Source of the DNA: Flagellimonas_B algarum
GTDB taxonomy: Bacteria; Bacteroidota; Bacteroidia; Flavobacteriales; Flavobacteriaceae
DNA length: 64,000 nt
Assembly (NCBI RefSeq): GCF_040513375.1
Contig: NZ_JBEVTG010000001.1
Span: 1,054,001 to 1,118,000 of the forward strand
Direction of reading: 5' to 3'
The notes beneath the pieces were generated by a model, which saw nothing but the letters and a program-made list of their open reading frames with translations, was not told the DNA's origin and made no database searches. Shown piece after piece: positions 8,643 through 18,056 of the stretch (positions are counted from its first letter, which is position 1; the number at the start of each line of letters is the position of its first letter). Position numbers and translations under genes: made by a program.

Positions 8643-9353
8643 ATGGAAGGATTAGAAGGAAAAGTTGCTTACATCACCGGAGGCAGTAAAGGTATCGGAC
8701 TGGGTATTGCCCAGGCCTTGTTGGACATAGGTATGAAGGTGGCCATTAGTGCCCGTTCTGAACACTCCTTGGAAGCGGCCGCCAAGCTGTTGGGTCAAGA
8801 AAGGGTGCTTTATCTGGTGGCTGACGTATCGAATTTCGAACAAGAGGAAGCAGCGGTTAGCCGCATTTTGGAGACTTGGGATGCTTTGGATGTGGTAATC
8901 GCCAATGCCGGAGTGGGTCATTTCGCAGCGGTAGATGAGCTTTCGTTGGAAGCTTGGGACCAAATGATCGCGACGAACCTAAGCGGGGCATTCCATACTT
9001 TGAAAGCCGCGGTTCCGGCTTTGAAAAATAGCCAAGGCTATTACTTGTCGATCGCGAGTCTTGCGGGCACGAATTTCTTCGCCAAAGGGGCAGGATATAA
9101 TGCGAGCAAGTTCGGTTTGGTTGGATTTACCCAAGCAGCCATGTTAGATCTTAGACAATATGGGATCAAGGTGTCCATCATCATGCCCGGTAGTGTAGCA
9201 ACGTATTTCAATGGCAATGAACCTTCGGATAAGGATGCATGGAAAATCCAACCTGAGGATTTGGGCCAAATCGTGGTCGATTTGCTTAAAATGAATCCAA
9301 GGACCTTACCAAGTAAGGTTGAAGTACGACCAAGCCGCCCTGATTTGAAGTGA
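8643..9353 (+). CDS. Short-chain dehydrogenase/reductase (SDR)
   Basis: A 236-residue classical SDR. It has the cofactor motif TGGSKGIGLGIA (residues 12-23), the NAG block (IANAGVG), a catalytic Ser in YLSIASLAG and the Tyr-Lys pair in GYNASKFGL. Residues after the first beta strand (SARSEHS) suggest NADP preference. Substrate unknown. The ATG is 13 bases after the tRNA terminator T-run, so the gene must have a promoter overlapping that region or depend on readthrough. Its stop abuts the stop of the convergent AddB-like gene. Confidence 0.9.
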   Translation: MEGLEGKVAYITGGSKGIGLGIAQALLDIGMKVAISARSEHSLEAAAKLLGQERVLYLVADVSNFEQEEAAVSRILETWDALDVVIANAGVGHFAAVDELSLEAWDQMIATNLSGAFHTLKAAVPALKNSQGYYLSIASLAGTNFFAKGAGYNASKFGLVGFTQAAMLDLRQYGIKVSIIMPGSVATYFNGNEPSDKDAWKIQPEDLGQIVVDLLKMNPRTLPSKVEVRPSRPDLK

Positions 9354-12107
9354 TCATTCTTCCAAATCGTAAATCGGGGTATTCGGGTCGAAAATGGCCA
9401 ATATCAATTCTTTTAACTGCTCGCTGAAACTTGAGATGACCTCTTGGTCAATAAGACGCTCTTTCGTTCTTGAATGGGCTGAAGACTTGGTCGCGAAGTA
9501 GCGAAGGCCCTTTTGAAGGTCTTTTATCGGAACCACAGCAGCGGAAAGCGGGGTGTTTGTATGCTGCGCATTGAACAATAGGGCATAGCACATTAACTGC
9601 AGTGCCTTATCTTTTTTTGGGTCGGAGCACGCATCTTCGAAACCGACGATTTCCGTTGCACTTGGAAGTACATTCCCGGTTTTATAGTCCAAAATGACCG
9701 TTTGGCCATTGATCGATTCGATGCGATCGATTTTTCCCCTCAATCGAATGGGATTTGGAATTCCGGGCAATGATAGTCCGGTTTCATAACCAGTTTCAAC
9801 AGCGATCAAATGGATGGAATCTTTTTTGACGCGTTCTCGGTCAAAGGCGACCAAACGGGAAACGTAGGTCAGGATCACTTCAAAGGCGATGAGGTTTTTG
9901 CCTTTGCGGGCTCCGTTGTTCGGAAAAAATGCGTTGAAGTGGTCGCTAACAACCTGTACTAAGGAAGCTTCTATGGTATCCAAGGTGTGTTCGGTGATCG
10001 TTGTGCCAACATAAGGGCGGTACAGGTCTTCCAAACTATCGTGGATGATCGTACCAAAGGTGTTCGGGGCAATGGTGGCTTCAATGGTTTCGATTTCCTT
10101 GATGCCCAGGAGGTATTGCCTATAAAATTGCATCGGATTGCGGATGTAGGTCGCAAGGGAGGAGGGAGAGAATCCTTTTTCGCCGAATTGGTGCAAAGCG
10201 AGTACCATCGCATCGGTTTTTGGTATTTCCTTCAAGGGGGTATTTTGGTAAGGAACACGTGGCGAAAGTTTGCGATGGGTAATTTGCCAAGGGATGTCGG
10301 TATCGGTCAACAACTGCGAGAGCAATCTACTTTTCTCACCGCCTTCCAAGACATCGGCCTCGGTATTATAGGTCAAATAGACGTTTTTGGCCCTTTGGAG
10401 CAAGCGGTAGAAATGGTAGGTATATATAGCGTCTTTTTCTTTATGGGTCGGGAGCGCGAATTCCTTTTTGATATCATATGGGATAAAGGAATTCATGTTC
10501 TTGCCACTAGGGAGTATGCCCTCGTTTACGGAACAAAGGATGACCGTCTCGAAATCCAAGGAACGGGTTTCGAGCATCCCCATGATTTGGAGTCCTTTAA
10601 AGGGATCGCCTTTAAAGTGTATTCGTGCCGAAGCTACATGGGCATCCAACAGCGGTTTGAGTGCAGCTAGGGTTATGAGTCCGGGATAGTCGGCCAAGGC
10701 TTCCTCAAGTGATTTTAAAATGGCCCTTAGTTGCCGATGACTTTCCATTTGAAAAGGGCCTTCGAGAATCCCTTTAGCTTCAAGATCAACCAGCATCCCA
10801 TAGGCCATCTCAATGAAAAGTCGAGGTCCGAGGGTGGTCGGCCCTATGAACAAGCGTTGTAGGAAATCATTTTCTTCAGCAACCAGCCTTTTCAATTGGT
10901 CTTGATCAACAAAAACCGAGTTTCCGGAATGGACGAGACGTTCCAAGGCGCTGACCAAGCCCTTTTGATGGATCTCGATGAGCTGTGCCATCAAGGGGTT
11001 CCCTAAAACCTGTAGCAAATCGGTATAGCGCCAACCCTTCTTGGTCTTGGTTAACTGAAAGGCCAGACAATCACTTAGCATGCGATACACAGCGGTGCGT
11101 TCGACGGGGTATCCCATGGTGATGTTCACCGGCCCGATATGCTCTGGAAGGGCGTTCATCAATGCCGGCAATAGGGCCTCATCGGCCAAGACCAAAGCGA
11201 CCTTGTCAAGATGCTGTCGTTGTGCGTGGAGCCGGGCCAAAAGGGAACCGGCATACTTTGCTTGTGAAACGTATTTGGGAATGCCGATAACCTCCATGTG
11301 TTTCGGTTCGAGGTAATGTGCCGAGACCCCTTGCAGGGCATTGTTTTTTAAAAAGGGCCATTCCCTCTGGTATTTCCTGATAAAATAGGAGGCGTCATGT
11401 TGTGGGTCGTTCAGGAAATAGCGATCGGTGTCCCAGTAAATGCTGTTGTTGGGATGTTCCAGAAATTTCTGAAGGATGCGTTGTTCAGACGTATTCAATG
11501 CATTGAACCCAATGAAAACGAAGCTGGAACCACCTTGACGTTCAAGGTAAGTATCGCAATTTTCATACGCTTTTCGGTACAGCAGTCCCTGATGTCCTGC
11601 GGATTTGTCAATCAATGCACTGACAAAGCGATCATACATGGGACTTAGGCTATCCCAAAACCGAAGGTAATTCGAGACCAAACTGTTCGATTCCGCTTGT
11701 ACGCCCCATTCGTTCAATCGTTTCGCTGACGCCAAATAAGAAAACAAGGTTTTGGAATCGATCAAATGCCTATCGATTTCATTGAAATCAGCCAAGAGAA
11801 GTTGCCCCCACTTAAGAAAGCTTTCGAGATTTTCCTTTTCGGGGATGTCGGATTCGAGATACGCTTCGTACAACTCGAATGGCAAAAAGGTGTTGGCGAT
11901 GGGGTCCAAGCCTGAAATCTCCGCGATAAACGCTTCGATACTCTTTATTTCTGGGGCGATTATCGGAGCATCCAGGTAATTGGCAATGTATTTCCTAAGA
12001 AAGGTTCCTGATCTGATGCTGGGTACAACGAATACCAAACCACTGAAGTTGGATCTGTCGTTCCAAATCCGGTCGATGATCGTTTCAAGGAATGGTTTCG
12101 TTCGCAT
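9354..12107 (-). CDS. AddB-like PD-(D/E)XK nuclease / inactivated helicase
   Basis: A 917-residue protein resembling the AddB subunit of the AddAB double-strand-break repair complex. The N-terminus (LVFVVPSIRSGTFLRKYIANYL) occupies the place of a Walker A motif but lacks GxGKT, so the helicase part is probably structural. The C-terminal 250 residues carry a RecB-type nuclease: FSPSSLATYIRNP, then GKIDRIE and VILDYKTGN, holding the Asp and Asp-Tyr-Lys catalytic residues. No four-cysteine iron-sulfur pattern of Firmicutes AddB is seen. The likely partner is the UvrD-type helicase-nuclease at 14844-17939, 2.7 kb away on the same strand. Confidence 0.85.
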   Translation of the reverse strand: MRTKPFLETIIDRIWNDRSNFSGLVFVVPSIRSGTFLRKYIANYLDAPIIAPEIKSIEAFIAEISGLDPIANTFLPFELYEAYLESDIPEKENLESFLKWGQLLLADFNEIDRHLIDSKTLFSYLASAKRLNEWGVQAESNSLVSNYLRFWDSLSPMYDRFVSALIDKSAGHQGLLYRKAYENCDTYLERQGGSSFVFIGFNALNTSEQRILQKFLEHPNNSIYWDTDRYFLNDPQHDASYFIRKYQREWPFLKNNALQGVSAHYLEPKHMEVIGIPKYVSQAKYAGSLLARLHAQRQHLDKVALVLADEALLPALMNALPEHIGPVNITMGYPVERTAVYRMLSDCLAFQLTKTKKGWRYTDLLQVLGNPLMAQLIEIHQKGLVSALERLVHSGNSVFVDQDQLKRLVAEENDFLQRLFIGPTTLGPRLFIEMAYGMLVDLEAKGILEGPFQMESHRQLRAILKSLEEALADYPGLITLAALKPLLDAHVASARIHFKGDPFKGLQIMGMLETRSLDFETVILCSVNEGILPSGKNMNSFIPYDIKKEFALPTHKEKDAIYTYHFYRLLQRAKNVYLTYNTEADVLEGGEKSRLLSQLLTDTDIPWQITHRKLSPRVPYQNTPLKEIPKTDAMVLALHQFGEKGFSPSSLATYIRNPMQFYRQYLLGIKEIETIEATIAPNTFGTIIHDSLEDLYRPYVGTTITEHTLDTIEASLVQVVSDHFNAFFPNNGARKGKNLIAFEVILTYVSRLVAFDRERVKKDSIHLIAVETGYETGLSLPGIPNPIRLRGKIDRIESINGQTVILDYKTGNVLPSATEIVGFEDACSDPKKDKALQLMCYALLFNAQHTNTPLSAAVVPIKDLQKGLRYFATKSSAHSRTKERLIDQEVISSFSEQLKELILAIFDPNTPIYDLEE

Positions 12108-12110
12108 GGG

Positions 12111-12146
12111 GTCAAAAAGAAAGCCCCGGCAAAATGCCGAGGCTTA
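12111..12146 (-). terminator. Terminator after ompA
   Basis: On the minus strand a ten-pair stem with one mismatch (AAGCCTCGGC/GCCGGGGCTT) is followed by a T-rich tract. It lies between the ompA stop and the AddB-like start, so it ends the abundant ompA message. Confidence 0.8.
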
Positions 12147-12175
12147 AAGTTATAAAGAGATACTCTTACTTAAAC

Positions 12176-13540
12176 TTACTTCACAAGGTTGATTTCAACC
12201 CTTCTGTTTTGGGTTCTACCAGCTCTTGTATTGTTGGTAGCGATTGGCTTGTCTTCACCGTATCCGATGGCGCTCAATCGATCAGCTCCAATTCCTTTGT
12301 CGATCAAGAAATCCCTTACGGCATTTGCTCTTGACTCAGAAAGTGATTGGTTCAATTTAGCACTACCAACGCTATCAGTGTGACCTTCTACGGTAAACTT
12401 AGCAGTTGGGTACTCGTTCAAGATTTGGATGATGTCTACCATTACTGAAGTTGACTCAGCTTTGATTGAAGACTTACCAGTGTCGAACAAGATAGTTCTT
12501 GCGTAGTCGTTCAATTGCTTTTGAACTTCTTCAGTTACTTCTGGACATCCGTTGTTGGCAACAGTTCCAGCAACTTGAGGACATTGGTCGTCTTTATCAA
12601 GAACGCTGTCACCATCGCTGTCTGGCCATGGGCAACCTTTGTTTTCAGCAGGACCTGCCTCACTTGGGCAATCGTCATCTTTGTCAGCAACACCGTCACC
12701 GTCAGCATCAGGACATCCGGCTAAAGCGGCTGTACCAGCTTCGTTAGGACAAGCGTCGTCTTTGTCAGCAATACCATCGCCATCAGCATCAGGACATCCG
12801 TTCATTTCTTTTGAACCAGCTTGGTCAGGACAGCTATCTTTTCCATCTTCGATGCCATCACCGTCAGAATCAGGACATCCGTTGAAAGCTTCCAAACCAG
12901 CAACTTCTGGACAAGCATCGTCTTTGTCGTAGATGCCGTCACCATCGGTATCGGTACCACCGAAACGGATGCTAACACCAGCCAAATGTTGGAAGTGCTT
13001 TACACCGTAATCTTCGAAGGCATGCTTGTATTGGGTTTGAACGGTTACACCGACATTGTCGTTGAACCAGTAGTTGAAACCAAGACCTCCATTGAAGGTA
13101 CCGGCTCCGATTTCATCGACCCAAGTATATCCACCACCGATTTCAGCGAATGGATCCAATTTGGTGTTCTTTAAAAAGTTGTATTTGATCGTACCATCAA
13201 TAGCGTAGTGTGACAAATCATCAGCTTCTACATCGCCCAACTTGTCGATCCTGTTCAAAGACCCACGAACGCCTACTGAGAAACCATCACCCACGTAACG
13301 GGAAACGGATACATACGACAAAGAAGGAATGATGTTCCAGTGGTCGTTGGCGTTGAAGTACTCTTCAAACAAATTGCCTGTTGGGTAAGCAGCAGAGTTG
13401 TCATTGGTAGGATAAACGTCGATCGCGTTGACACCTATGCTCACCTGCCAAGGGTTATTTTCGTCTTGCGCTTGTAGGTTGTTTAAGCCCAGAACAAGTA
13501 AGGCAACAACTAAAAATTTGCTAAGATGTTTCATGTTCAA
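12176..13540 (-). CDS. OmpA-family outer membrane protein with thrombospondin type 3-like repeats
   Basis: A 454-residue protein with signal peptide (cleavage after LQAQ, about residue 24). An N-terminal beta-barrel of about 170 residues follows, then a central stretch (about 193-330) of five calcium-binding repeats of the form DxDGDGxxDxxDxCP with paired cysteines, and a C-terminal OmpA peptidoglycan-binding domain (EGHTDSVGSAKLN near residue 386, ending in RAGRTQNRRVEI). It likely anchors the outer membrane to the cell wall. The start could be Met1 or Met3. A strong Bacteroidota-type promoter lies upstream and a terminator downstream, so it is transcribed alone, probably at high level. Confidence 0.93.
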   Translation of the reverse strand: MNMKHLSKFLVVALLVLGLNNLQAQDENNPWQVSIGVNAIDVYPTNDNSAAYPTGNLFEEYFNANDHWNIIPSLSYVSVSRYVGDGFSVGVRGSLNRIDKLGDVEADDLSHYAIDGTIKYNFLKNTKLDPFAEIGGGYTWVDEIGAGTFNGGLGFNYWFNDNVGVTVQTQYKHAFEDYGVKHFQHLAGVSIRFGGTDTDGDGIYDKDDACPEVAGLEAFNGCPDSDGDGIEDGKDSCPDQAGSKEMNGCPDADGDGIADKDDACPNEAGTAALAGCPDADGDGVADKDDDCPSEAGPAENKGCPWPDSDGDSVLDKDDQCPQVAGTVANNGCPEVTEEVQKQLNDYARTILFDTGKSSIKAESTSVMVDIIQILNEYPTAKFTVEGHTDSVGSAKLNQSLSESRANAVRDFLIDKGIGADRLSAIGYGEDKPIATNNTRAGRTQNRRVEINLVK

Positions 13541-13568
13541 AATTTTAAGTTTAAGTGTTTATCAGCTG

Positions 13569-13599
13569 CAAATGTAAGTTGTTAAGAACTATTAACAAA
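13569..13599 (-). promoter_or_regulatory. ompA promoter (TTTG - 19 - TACATTTG)
   Basis: On the minus strand TTTG (13596-13599) is followed after exactly 19 bases by TACATTTG (13569-13576), an exact match to the Bacteroidota primary sigma consensus TTTG/TAnnTTTG. The leader to the ATG is about 20-25 bases. Confidence 0.75.
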
Positions 13600-13647
13600 A
13601 TCAATTTCTCATTTTTTTTGGTGCATTACATGGATTATTTCGTACCG

Positions 13648-14841
13648 TTAAACGATTTTTAAAGCCCTTCCAACTTCAACAAAAGCGGCGATTGCTTTGT
13701 CCAAATGCGCTTGATTATGGGCAGCCGATAACTGCACCCGAATCCGGGCTTTTTCCTTAGGAACCACCGGATAAAAGAAGCCGATGACATAGATGCCCTT
13801 TTCCAACAACATATCGGCCATTTGTTGTGACAGCTTGGCGTTATATAGCATCACCGGTACAATGGCACTGTCGCCATCGATGATATCGAATCCAGCTTCT
13901 TTCATCCCTTTTTTGAAGTATGCGGTATTCCATTCGAGGCGATCGCGCAAGCTGGTATCGTTTTCCAGCATGTCGAATACTTTGATCGACGCCCCGACTA
14001 TGGCCGGTGCCAGGGAATTTGAAAATAGATAAGGTCGTGACCGCTGCCGGAGGATTTCGATGATTTCCTTTTTACCGGTGGTATACCCACCCATCGCCCC
14101 ACCTAAGGCTTTTCCTAAAGTTCCCGTAATGATATCGATGCGTTCCATGACACCTTTTTCTTCAAGTGTACCGCGACCGGTACCGCCGATGAAGCCGGCA
14201 GCGTGACATTCGTCGATCATCACCAAGGCGTCATGCTTATCGGCCAGGTCACAGATTTGGTCAAGGGGGGCCAATAGTCCATCCATGGAGAAAACCCCAT
14301 CGGTTACGATGATCTTGAATCGTGCACCGTCGGTATTGGCTTGCTCCAATTGGGTTTCCAGATCATCCATATCGTTGTTGCGATACCGATACCTTTTCGC
14401 TTTACAAAGGCGTACCCCGTCAATGATCGAAGCGTGGTTCAGGGAGTCTGAAATAATGGCGTCTTCGGCCGTCAATAAAGGTTCGAAAACCCCACCATTG
14501 GCGTCAAAAGCCGCCGCATATAAAATCGTATCCTCCGTTTTGTAGAAGGAGGCTATCTTGGCCTCAAGCTCTTTATGGATGTCCTGTGTGCCGCAGATGA
14601 ACCGCACCGAAGACATGCCAAAACCATGGGAATCCAAAGTGGCCTTTGCCGCTTCGATAACTTCAGGATGCGAAGAAAGACCAAGATAGTTGTTGGCGCA
14701 GAAGTTGATGACCTCCTCACCGGTCGCTATCTTGATTACCGCATCTTGTGGTGATACGATGACGCGTTCTTTCTTGAATAGACCGGCTTCTTCGATTCCG
14801 TCGAGTTCGGCCTGTAAATGTGCTTTTATTTTTCCGTACAT
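13648..14841 (-). CDS. kbl: Glycine C-acetyltransferase (2-amino-3-ketobutyrate CoA ligase)
   Basis: A 397-residue PLP enzyme of the alpha-oxoamine synthase family. It interconverts 2-amino-3-oxobutyrate plus CoA with glycine plus acetyl-CoA in threonine breakdown. Visible are FCANNYLGLSSHP near residue 47, the PLP-interacting MIDECHAAGFIG near residue 208 and the Schiff-base lysine in GTLGKALGG (about residue 243). Length and N-terminus match Kbl better than BioF. It starts 2 bases after the AddA-like gene, so it is co-transcribed with a DNA repair gene; no threonine dehydrogenase gene is in the window. Confidence 0.92.
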   Translation of the reverse strand: MYGKIKAHLQAELDGIEEAGLFKKERVIVSPQDAVIKIATGEEVINFCANNYLGLSSHPEVIEAAKATLDSHGFGMSSVRFICGTQDIHKELEAKIASFYKTEDTILYAAAFDANGGVFEPLLTAEDAIISDSLNHASIIDGVRLCKAKRYRYRNNDMDDLETQLEQANTDGARFKIIVTDGVFSMDGLLAPLDQICDLADKHDALVMIDECHAAGFIGGTGRGTLEEKGVMERIDIITGTLGKALGGAMGGYTTGKKEIIEILRQRSRPYLFSNSLAPAIVGASIKVFDMLENDTSLRDRLEWNTAYFKKGMKEAGFDIIDGDSAIVPVMLYNAKLSQQMADMLLEKGIYVIGFFYPVVPKEKARIRVQLSAAHNQAHLDKAIAAFVEVGRALKIV

Positions 14842-14843
14842 GT

Positions 14844-17800
14844 TTATACCAATAAAGGGTTCACCGTTTCGTTTAGATAAACCAAGATTTTGTGTTCGAC
14901 AAAGTACCCCATTTTTGTAAGAATATCGGCATAGGTTTCGATTTGATTTCTATGCGAGGGTGAGGCCTCGCCCGTTTTGTAGTCGATGACCGTTGCCCGC
15001 TTTCCAAAGAAGACCATCTTATCCGGCCGTAAGACATTACCATCCTCAAGTAACAACTCGCGCTCATTGTAAACTTCCAGGCCTTCGGTAAAGAAGGGTG
15101 CCAAGGTAGGGTGAACGATCACTTCCGTAAGGATGTTTCGGATTATCCCTAACCGATCATTGGGCACCTGGAATCTGTTGAGCACGGGCTCCAAATCCGA
15201 AACCGAATATACATCCCCTAGCATACGGTGTAGCAAACTGCCGTGTTCTAGGGCTTCTTGACGTGTAGCGGTCACCTTTTCGGAAGTGGCGACCCAGGCA
15301 TTGAAACGATCTTGATTCGCAAGGGTATATATATAAGGTATAGGTGTAACGGCTTCAGGAGAATGGGTTGGTGCCTTGTTCCTGCTCAGTTGACCGAATC
15401 GATACGATGGGGTACCGGGCTCATATCGGCCTTGTGTTTTGACAAAACCTTCGAAAAGTTGGGCATAGCCCATACTGCCGCTGTTTTTCGGTGAAGGCTG
15501 GGTTGAGATCACAAAAAGGCCTTTGATGGCCCTGGTACAAGCCACGTAAAGGACATTAAGATCATCTAACTGCGACTTCCATTGTTCGACTTTGGCGATT
15601 TCGGCAATCGATTCAGAGACTTCGGGTAGTTCTTTTGAAGCATTGACAAGAAATTCATCGAAACCTTCGAATTGTTCGGATGCTAAGGGAACCCATAATT
15701 TTTTCGCTTTTTTCCGATCGGCGATGACCGTATCGGCATACGGAAAAATCGTAAAGGGGAACTCAAGGCCTTTTGCCCTGTGGATGCTCATGATCCGAAC
15801 CGCCGCTTTTCCCTCGAGGGTGGGCAATGCCAGTTGATCTTTATTCCGATCCCAATATTGAAGGAATCCATAGAGGCTATCAGTCGTTCGGTTCGGAAGG
15901 GCAACCTCATCAAGTAAGGCGTTGATATAGGCATTCGAATCTTGGATCAAATTGAATTTTAGGATGGCCTCTTCAAGAATATCCAAGACTTCTTTCGACC
16001 CGACTTTTGCGAGGTCGAACCCATAAACGGTTTTCAAATGATCCGGAAGGATGGGCAAGGTCTCAGCAATGAAGTCGTGGACTTGGTGATGGGCTTTCGC
16101 TAAAAAACGCAATAGATCGAATCGGACTTCCATTTCAGAAGGCGCTTGGATCAATCGCAACAAACCGACCAAAAAGAGCACTTCTTGGCTGTTTTTCAGC
16201 AATAACGAATCGGCGGTGATGACCGGTATCCCCTTTTCAATCAGGGAGTTCGCCAAAATGGGACCCCGCCTGTTTTCACGGATCAAAATACAGATGTCGT
16301 GGAGCGCATGGCCCAAATCGAGCAGATGGGCAATTCGGTCTGCAACTCTTGCGAGATGGGGATCTTCAGTGTTCTCAGGGTCGGCACCCACGAAATTCAG
16401 TTCAACATAGCCGCCTGGGCGACCGTTCGATTCTTGAAAGGTGGTTTGACTGAAAAGAGCGCGATGTGAAGGGGATTCGAGTTGTTCGGCCACCCCTTTG
16501 AAAAAGTTGTTGTTAAAATCGATGATCTCATCATGACTGCGCCAGTTCGTTTTCAATACCGTGATTTGGGGATCGAGCTGAAACGGATTTTCCAACGATT
16601 GGTTCAAGGCCAAGAATTGCTCGGGATCGCCCCCTCGCCATCGATAGATCGATTGCTTCACATCGCCCACGAGAAGTAATGATCCCGGTTCACCACGCTC
16701 ATCCTCGCTTTCAAGGGCATTGGCGATAAGTGGTATCAAGTTGTTCCATTGCAATTTGGAGGTGTCTTGGAACTCGTCGATGAAGTAGTGCCGGAACTTT
16801 TCGCCCAGGCGTTCATAGATGAAAGGGGCAGGTTGTCCTTTGATCTGTTTTGAAATGAGGGAGTTGAATTCCGAGATCGGAAGGATGCCGTTTTCAATTT
16901 TGATCTTCTCGACCATTTTCCCGATTTCGGATAGCAAGGCCAACGGAACCAAGTTCTTTTGGCAATTCATCAGAAACGCCAAGGTGTAGTGACTTTGTTT
17001 GATGGAATTGAAAATATGCGTTAATCGAGGATGCAAGGCATCCAGCTTGGCCTTGATAGGTTCAGGTTTACTTTTGGCATACAGGGGCTGGGAGTCGAAT
17101 TCTTGTTTCCATACGGCTTTGAAATCGATTTGAAAGTTCCCGTTATTGATGGTCTCCATGAACTTTGGGAAGGCCCCCCGATTGAAGTCAGAGGCCTCGA
17201 GTCCATTTTCATCGATGAGGGCCAAGGCTTCTTCGGCCCAATTTCGCATTTGTTGTTGCAAGGTCTTGACGCGTTCAGCCAGCTTTTTTCTGAGGGCGAT
17301 GAATCGTGCCAATCCTTTTTGCTGTATAAGGGCCAATGGGCCTTGATGGTTTTCTTGAAAGAGGATTTTGCCCATGGCTTCCAAATCGAAAGCGATGTTC
17401 CAGCTTTTACCCTGCTGGATCTTTTCAAGTGAAAACTCCAGCAACAGTCTAGTGACGTCCATATCCTCACCGGAAGCTATCAGTAAATCGTTCACCGCTT
17501 CCTGCAACAGGCGCTCAACGTTCAATTCGACCTCGAAATTTTGGGCGACCCCGAGATCCCGGGCAAAGGTCCTGATGATCCTATGGTTGAACTTGTCAAT
17601 GGTCGATACCTCGAAAAACCCGTAGTTGTGGAGTAAGGATTTTAAACTGTATTTGGCTTTGGCCCGAAGGGCTTCATCGGTCAGGTCAAGTTCTTTTTTG
17701 ACTTCATCGAACATCGACCTGTTCTTGGCAGGTAGTGGGTCTTGCCCGAAGGCGAAAAGATTGTGGAGGATCCGTTCTTTCATTTCGGCCACCGCCTTGT

Positions 17801-17939
17801 TGGTGAAGGTTATGGCCAAGAGTTCCCGATAAGGTTGTTGCCCTTGTGGCCGCAATAGTTTGACCAGATAGGTTTTGGTCAATTGGTAGGTTTTACCGGA
17901 GCCGGCCGAAGCATTGAAAATGAGGAACCTTTTATCCAC
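14844..17939 (-). CDS. AddA/RecB-like UvrD-family helicase-nuclease
   Basis: A 1031-residue superfamily 1 helicase. It shows Walker A (ASAGSGKTYQLTKTYL, residues 10-25), LLAITFTNKAVAEMKERI (motif Ia), FIDEFQDTSKLQW (Walker B), LLVGDVKQSIYRWRGGDPEQF (motif III), VLKTNWRS (motif IV) and IMSIHRAKGLEFP (motif V). The C-terminal RecB-like nuclease has the catalytic VIDYKTGE at about residue 987. This is the helicase-nuclease subunit of an AddAB-type complex that processes DNA ends for recombination. The start is GTG at 17939, chosen because Walker A follows at once. It heads a transcript with kbl. Confidence 0.88.
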   Translation of the reverse strand: MDKRFLIFNASAGSGKTYQLTKTYLVKLLRPQGQQPYRELLAITFTNKAVAEMKERILHNLFAFGQDPLPAKNRSMFDEVKKELDLTDEALRAKAKYSLKSLLHNYGFFEVSTIDKFNHRIIRTFARDLGVAQNFEVELNVERLLQEAVNDLLIASGEDMDVTRLLLEFSLEKIQQGKSWNIAFDLEAMGKILFQENHQGPLALIQQKGLARFIALRKKLAERVKTLQQQMRNWAEEALALIDENGLEASDFNRGAFPKFMETINNGNFQIDFKAVWKQEFDSQPLYAKSKPEPIKAKLDALHPRLTHIFNSIKQSHYTLAFLMNCQKNLVPLALLSEIGKMVEKIKIENGILPISEFNSLISKQIKGQPAPFIYERLGEKFRHYFIDEFQDTSKLQWNNLIPLIANALESEDERGEPGSLLLVGDVKQSIYRWRGGDPEQFLALNQSLENPFQLDPQITVLKTNWRSHDEIIDFNNNFFKGVAEQLESPSHRALFSQTTFQESNGRPGGYVELNFVGADPENTEDPHLARVADRIAHLLDLGHALHDICILIRENRRGPILANSLIEKGIPVITADSLLLKNSQEVLFLVGLLRLIQAPSEMEVRFDLLRFLAKAHHQVHDFIAETLPILPDHLKTVYGFDLAKVGSKEVLDILEEAILKFNLIQDSNAYINALLDEVALPNRTTDSLYGFLQYWDRNKDQLALPTLEGKAAVRIMSIHRAKGLEFPFTIFPYADTVIADRKKAKKLWVPLASEQFEGFDEFLVNASKELPEVSESIAEIAKVEQWKSQLDDLNVLYVACTRAIKGLFVISTQPSPKNSGSMGYAQLFEGFVKTQGRYEPGTPSYRFGQLSRNKAPTHSPEAVTPIPYIYTLANQDRFNAWVATSEKVTATRQEALEHGSLLHRMLGDVYSVSDLEPVLNRFQVPNDRLGIIRNILTEVIVHPTLAPFFTEGLEVYNERELLLEDGNVLRPDKMVFFGKRATVIDYKTGEASPSHRNQIETYADILTKMGYFVEHKILVYLNETVNPLLV

Positions 17940-17952
17940 TAAGAGTTTATTG

Positions 17953-17985
17953 CAAAGTACGGAATCTTATCAGGTTGTTAACAAA
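17953..17985 (-). promoter_or_regulatory. Putative promoter of the AddA-like gene
   Basis: On the minus strand TTTG (17982-17985), 21 bases, then GTACTTTG (17953-17960), a near match to the TAnnTTTG element. It lies 14 bases in front of the GTG start. Confidence 0.4.
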
Positions 17986-18015
17986 TCTTTTAGCAAGCCT
18001 TGTTTGTTAAAACTG

Positions 18016-18023
18016 TATTTTTG
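18016..18023 (+). promoter_or_regulatory. Putative -7 element of the superoxide dismutase gene
   Basis: TATTTTTG matches TAnnTTTG and lies 33 bases before the ATG. No good -33 TTTG is at the usual 19-base spacing, so activator dependence or a different start is possible. Confidence 0.4.
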
Positions 18024-18056
18024 TTGAACATAGTACTAACTAAATATATCGATATT

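Noticed and set aside
9987..10670. 227-residue frame opposite to the AddB-like gene
   Set aside because: Antisense frame of a strongly coding gene with no domain and no start context.
12499..13174. Several frames opposite to the OmpA calcium repeats
   Set aside because: Antisense reading of repetitive DxD codons gives low-complexity translations without independent support.
18000..18056. Longer N-terminus of superoxide dismutase
   Set aside because: The added residues contain no signal or domain and the promoter -7 box lies within them; ATG 18057 gives the standard length.
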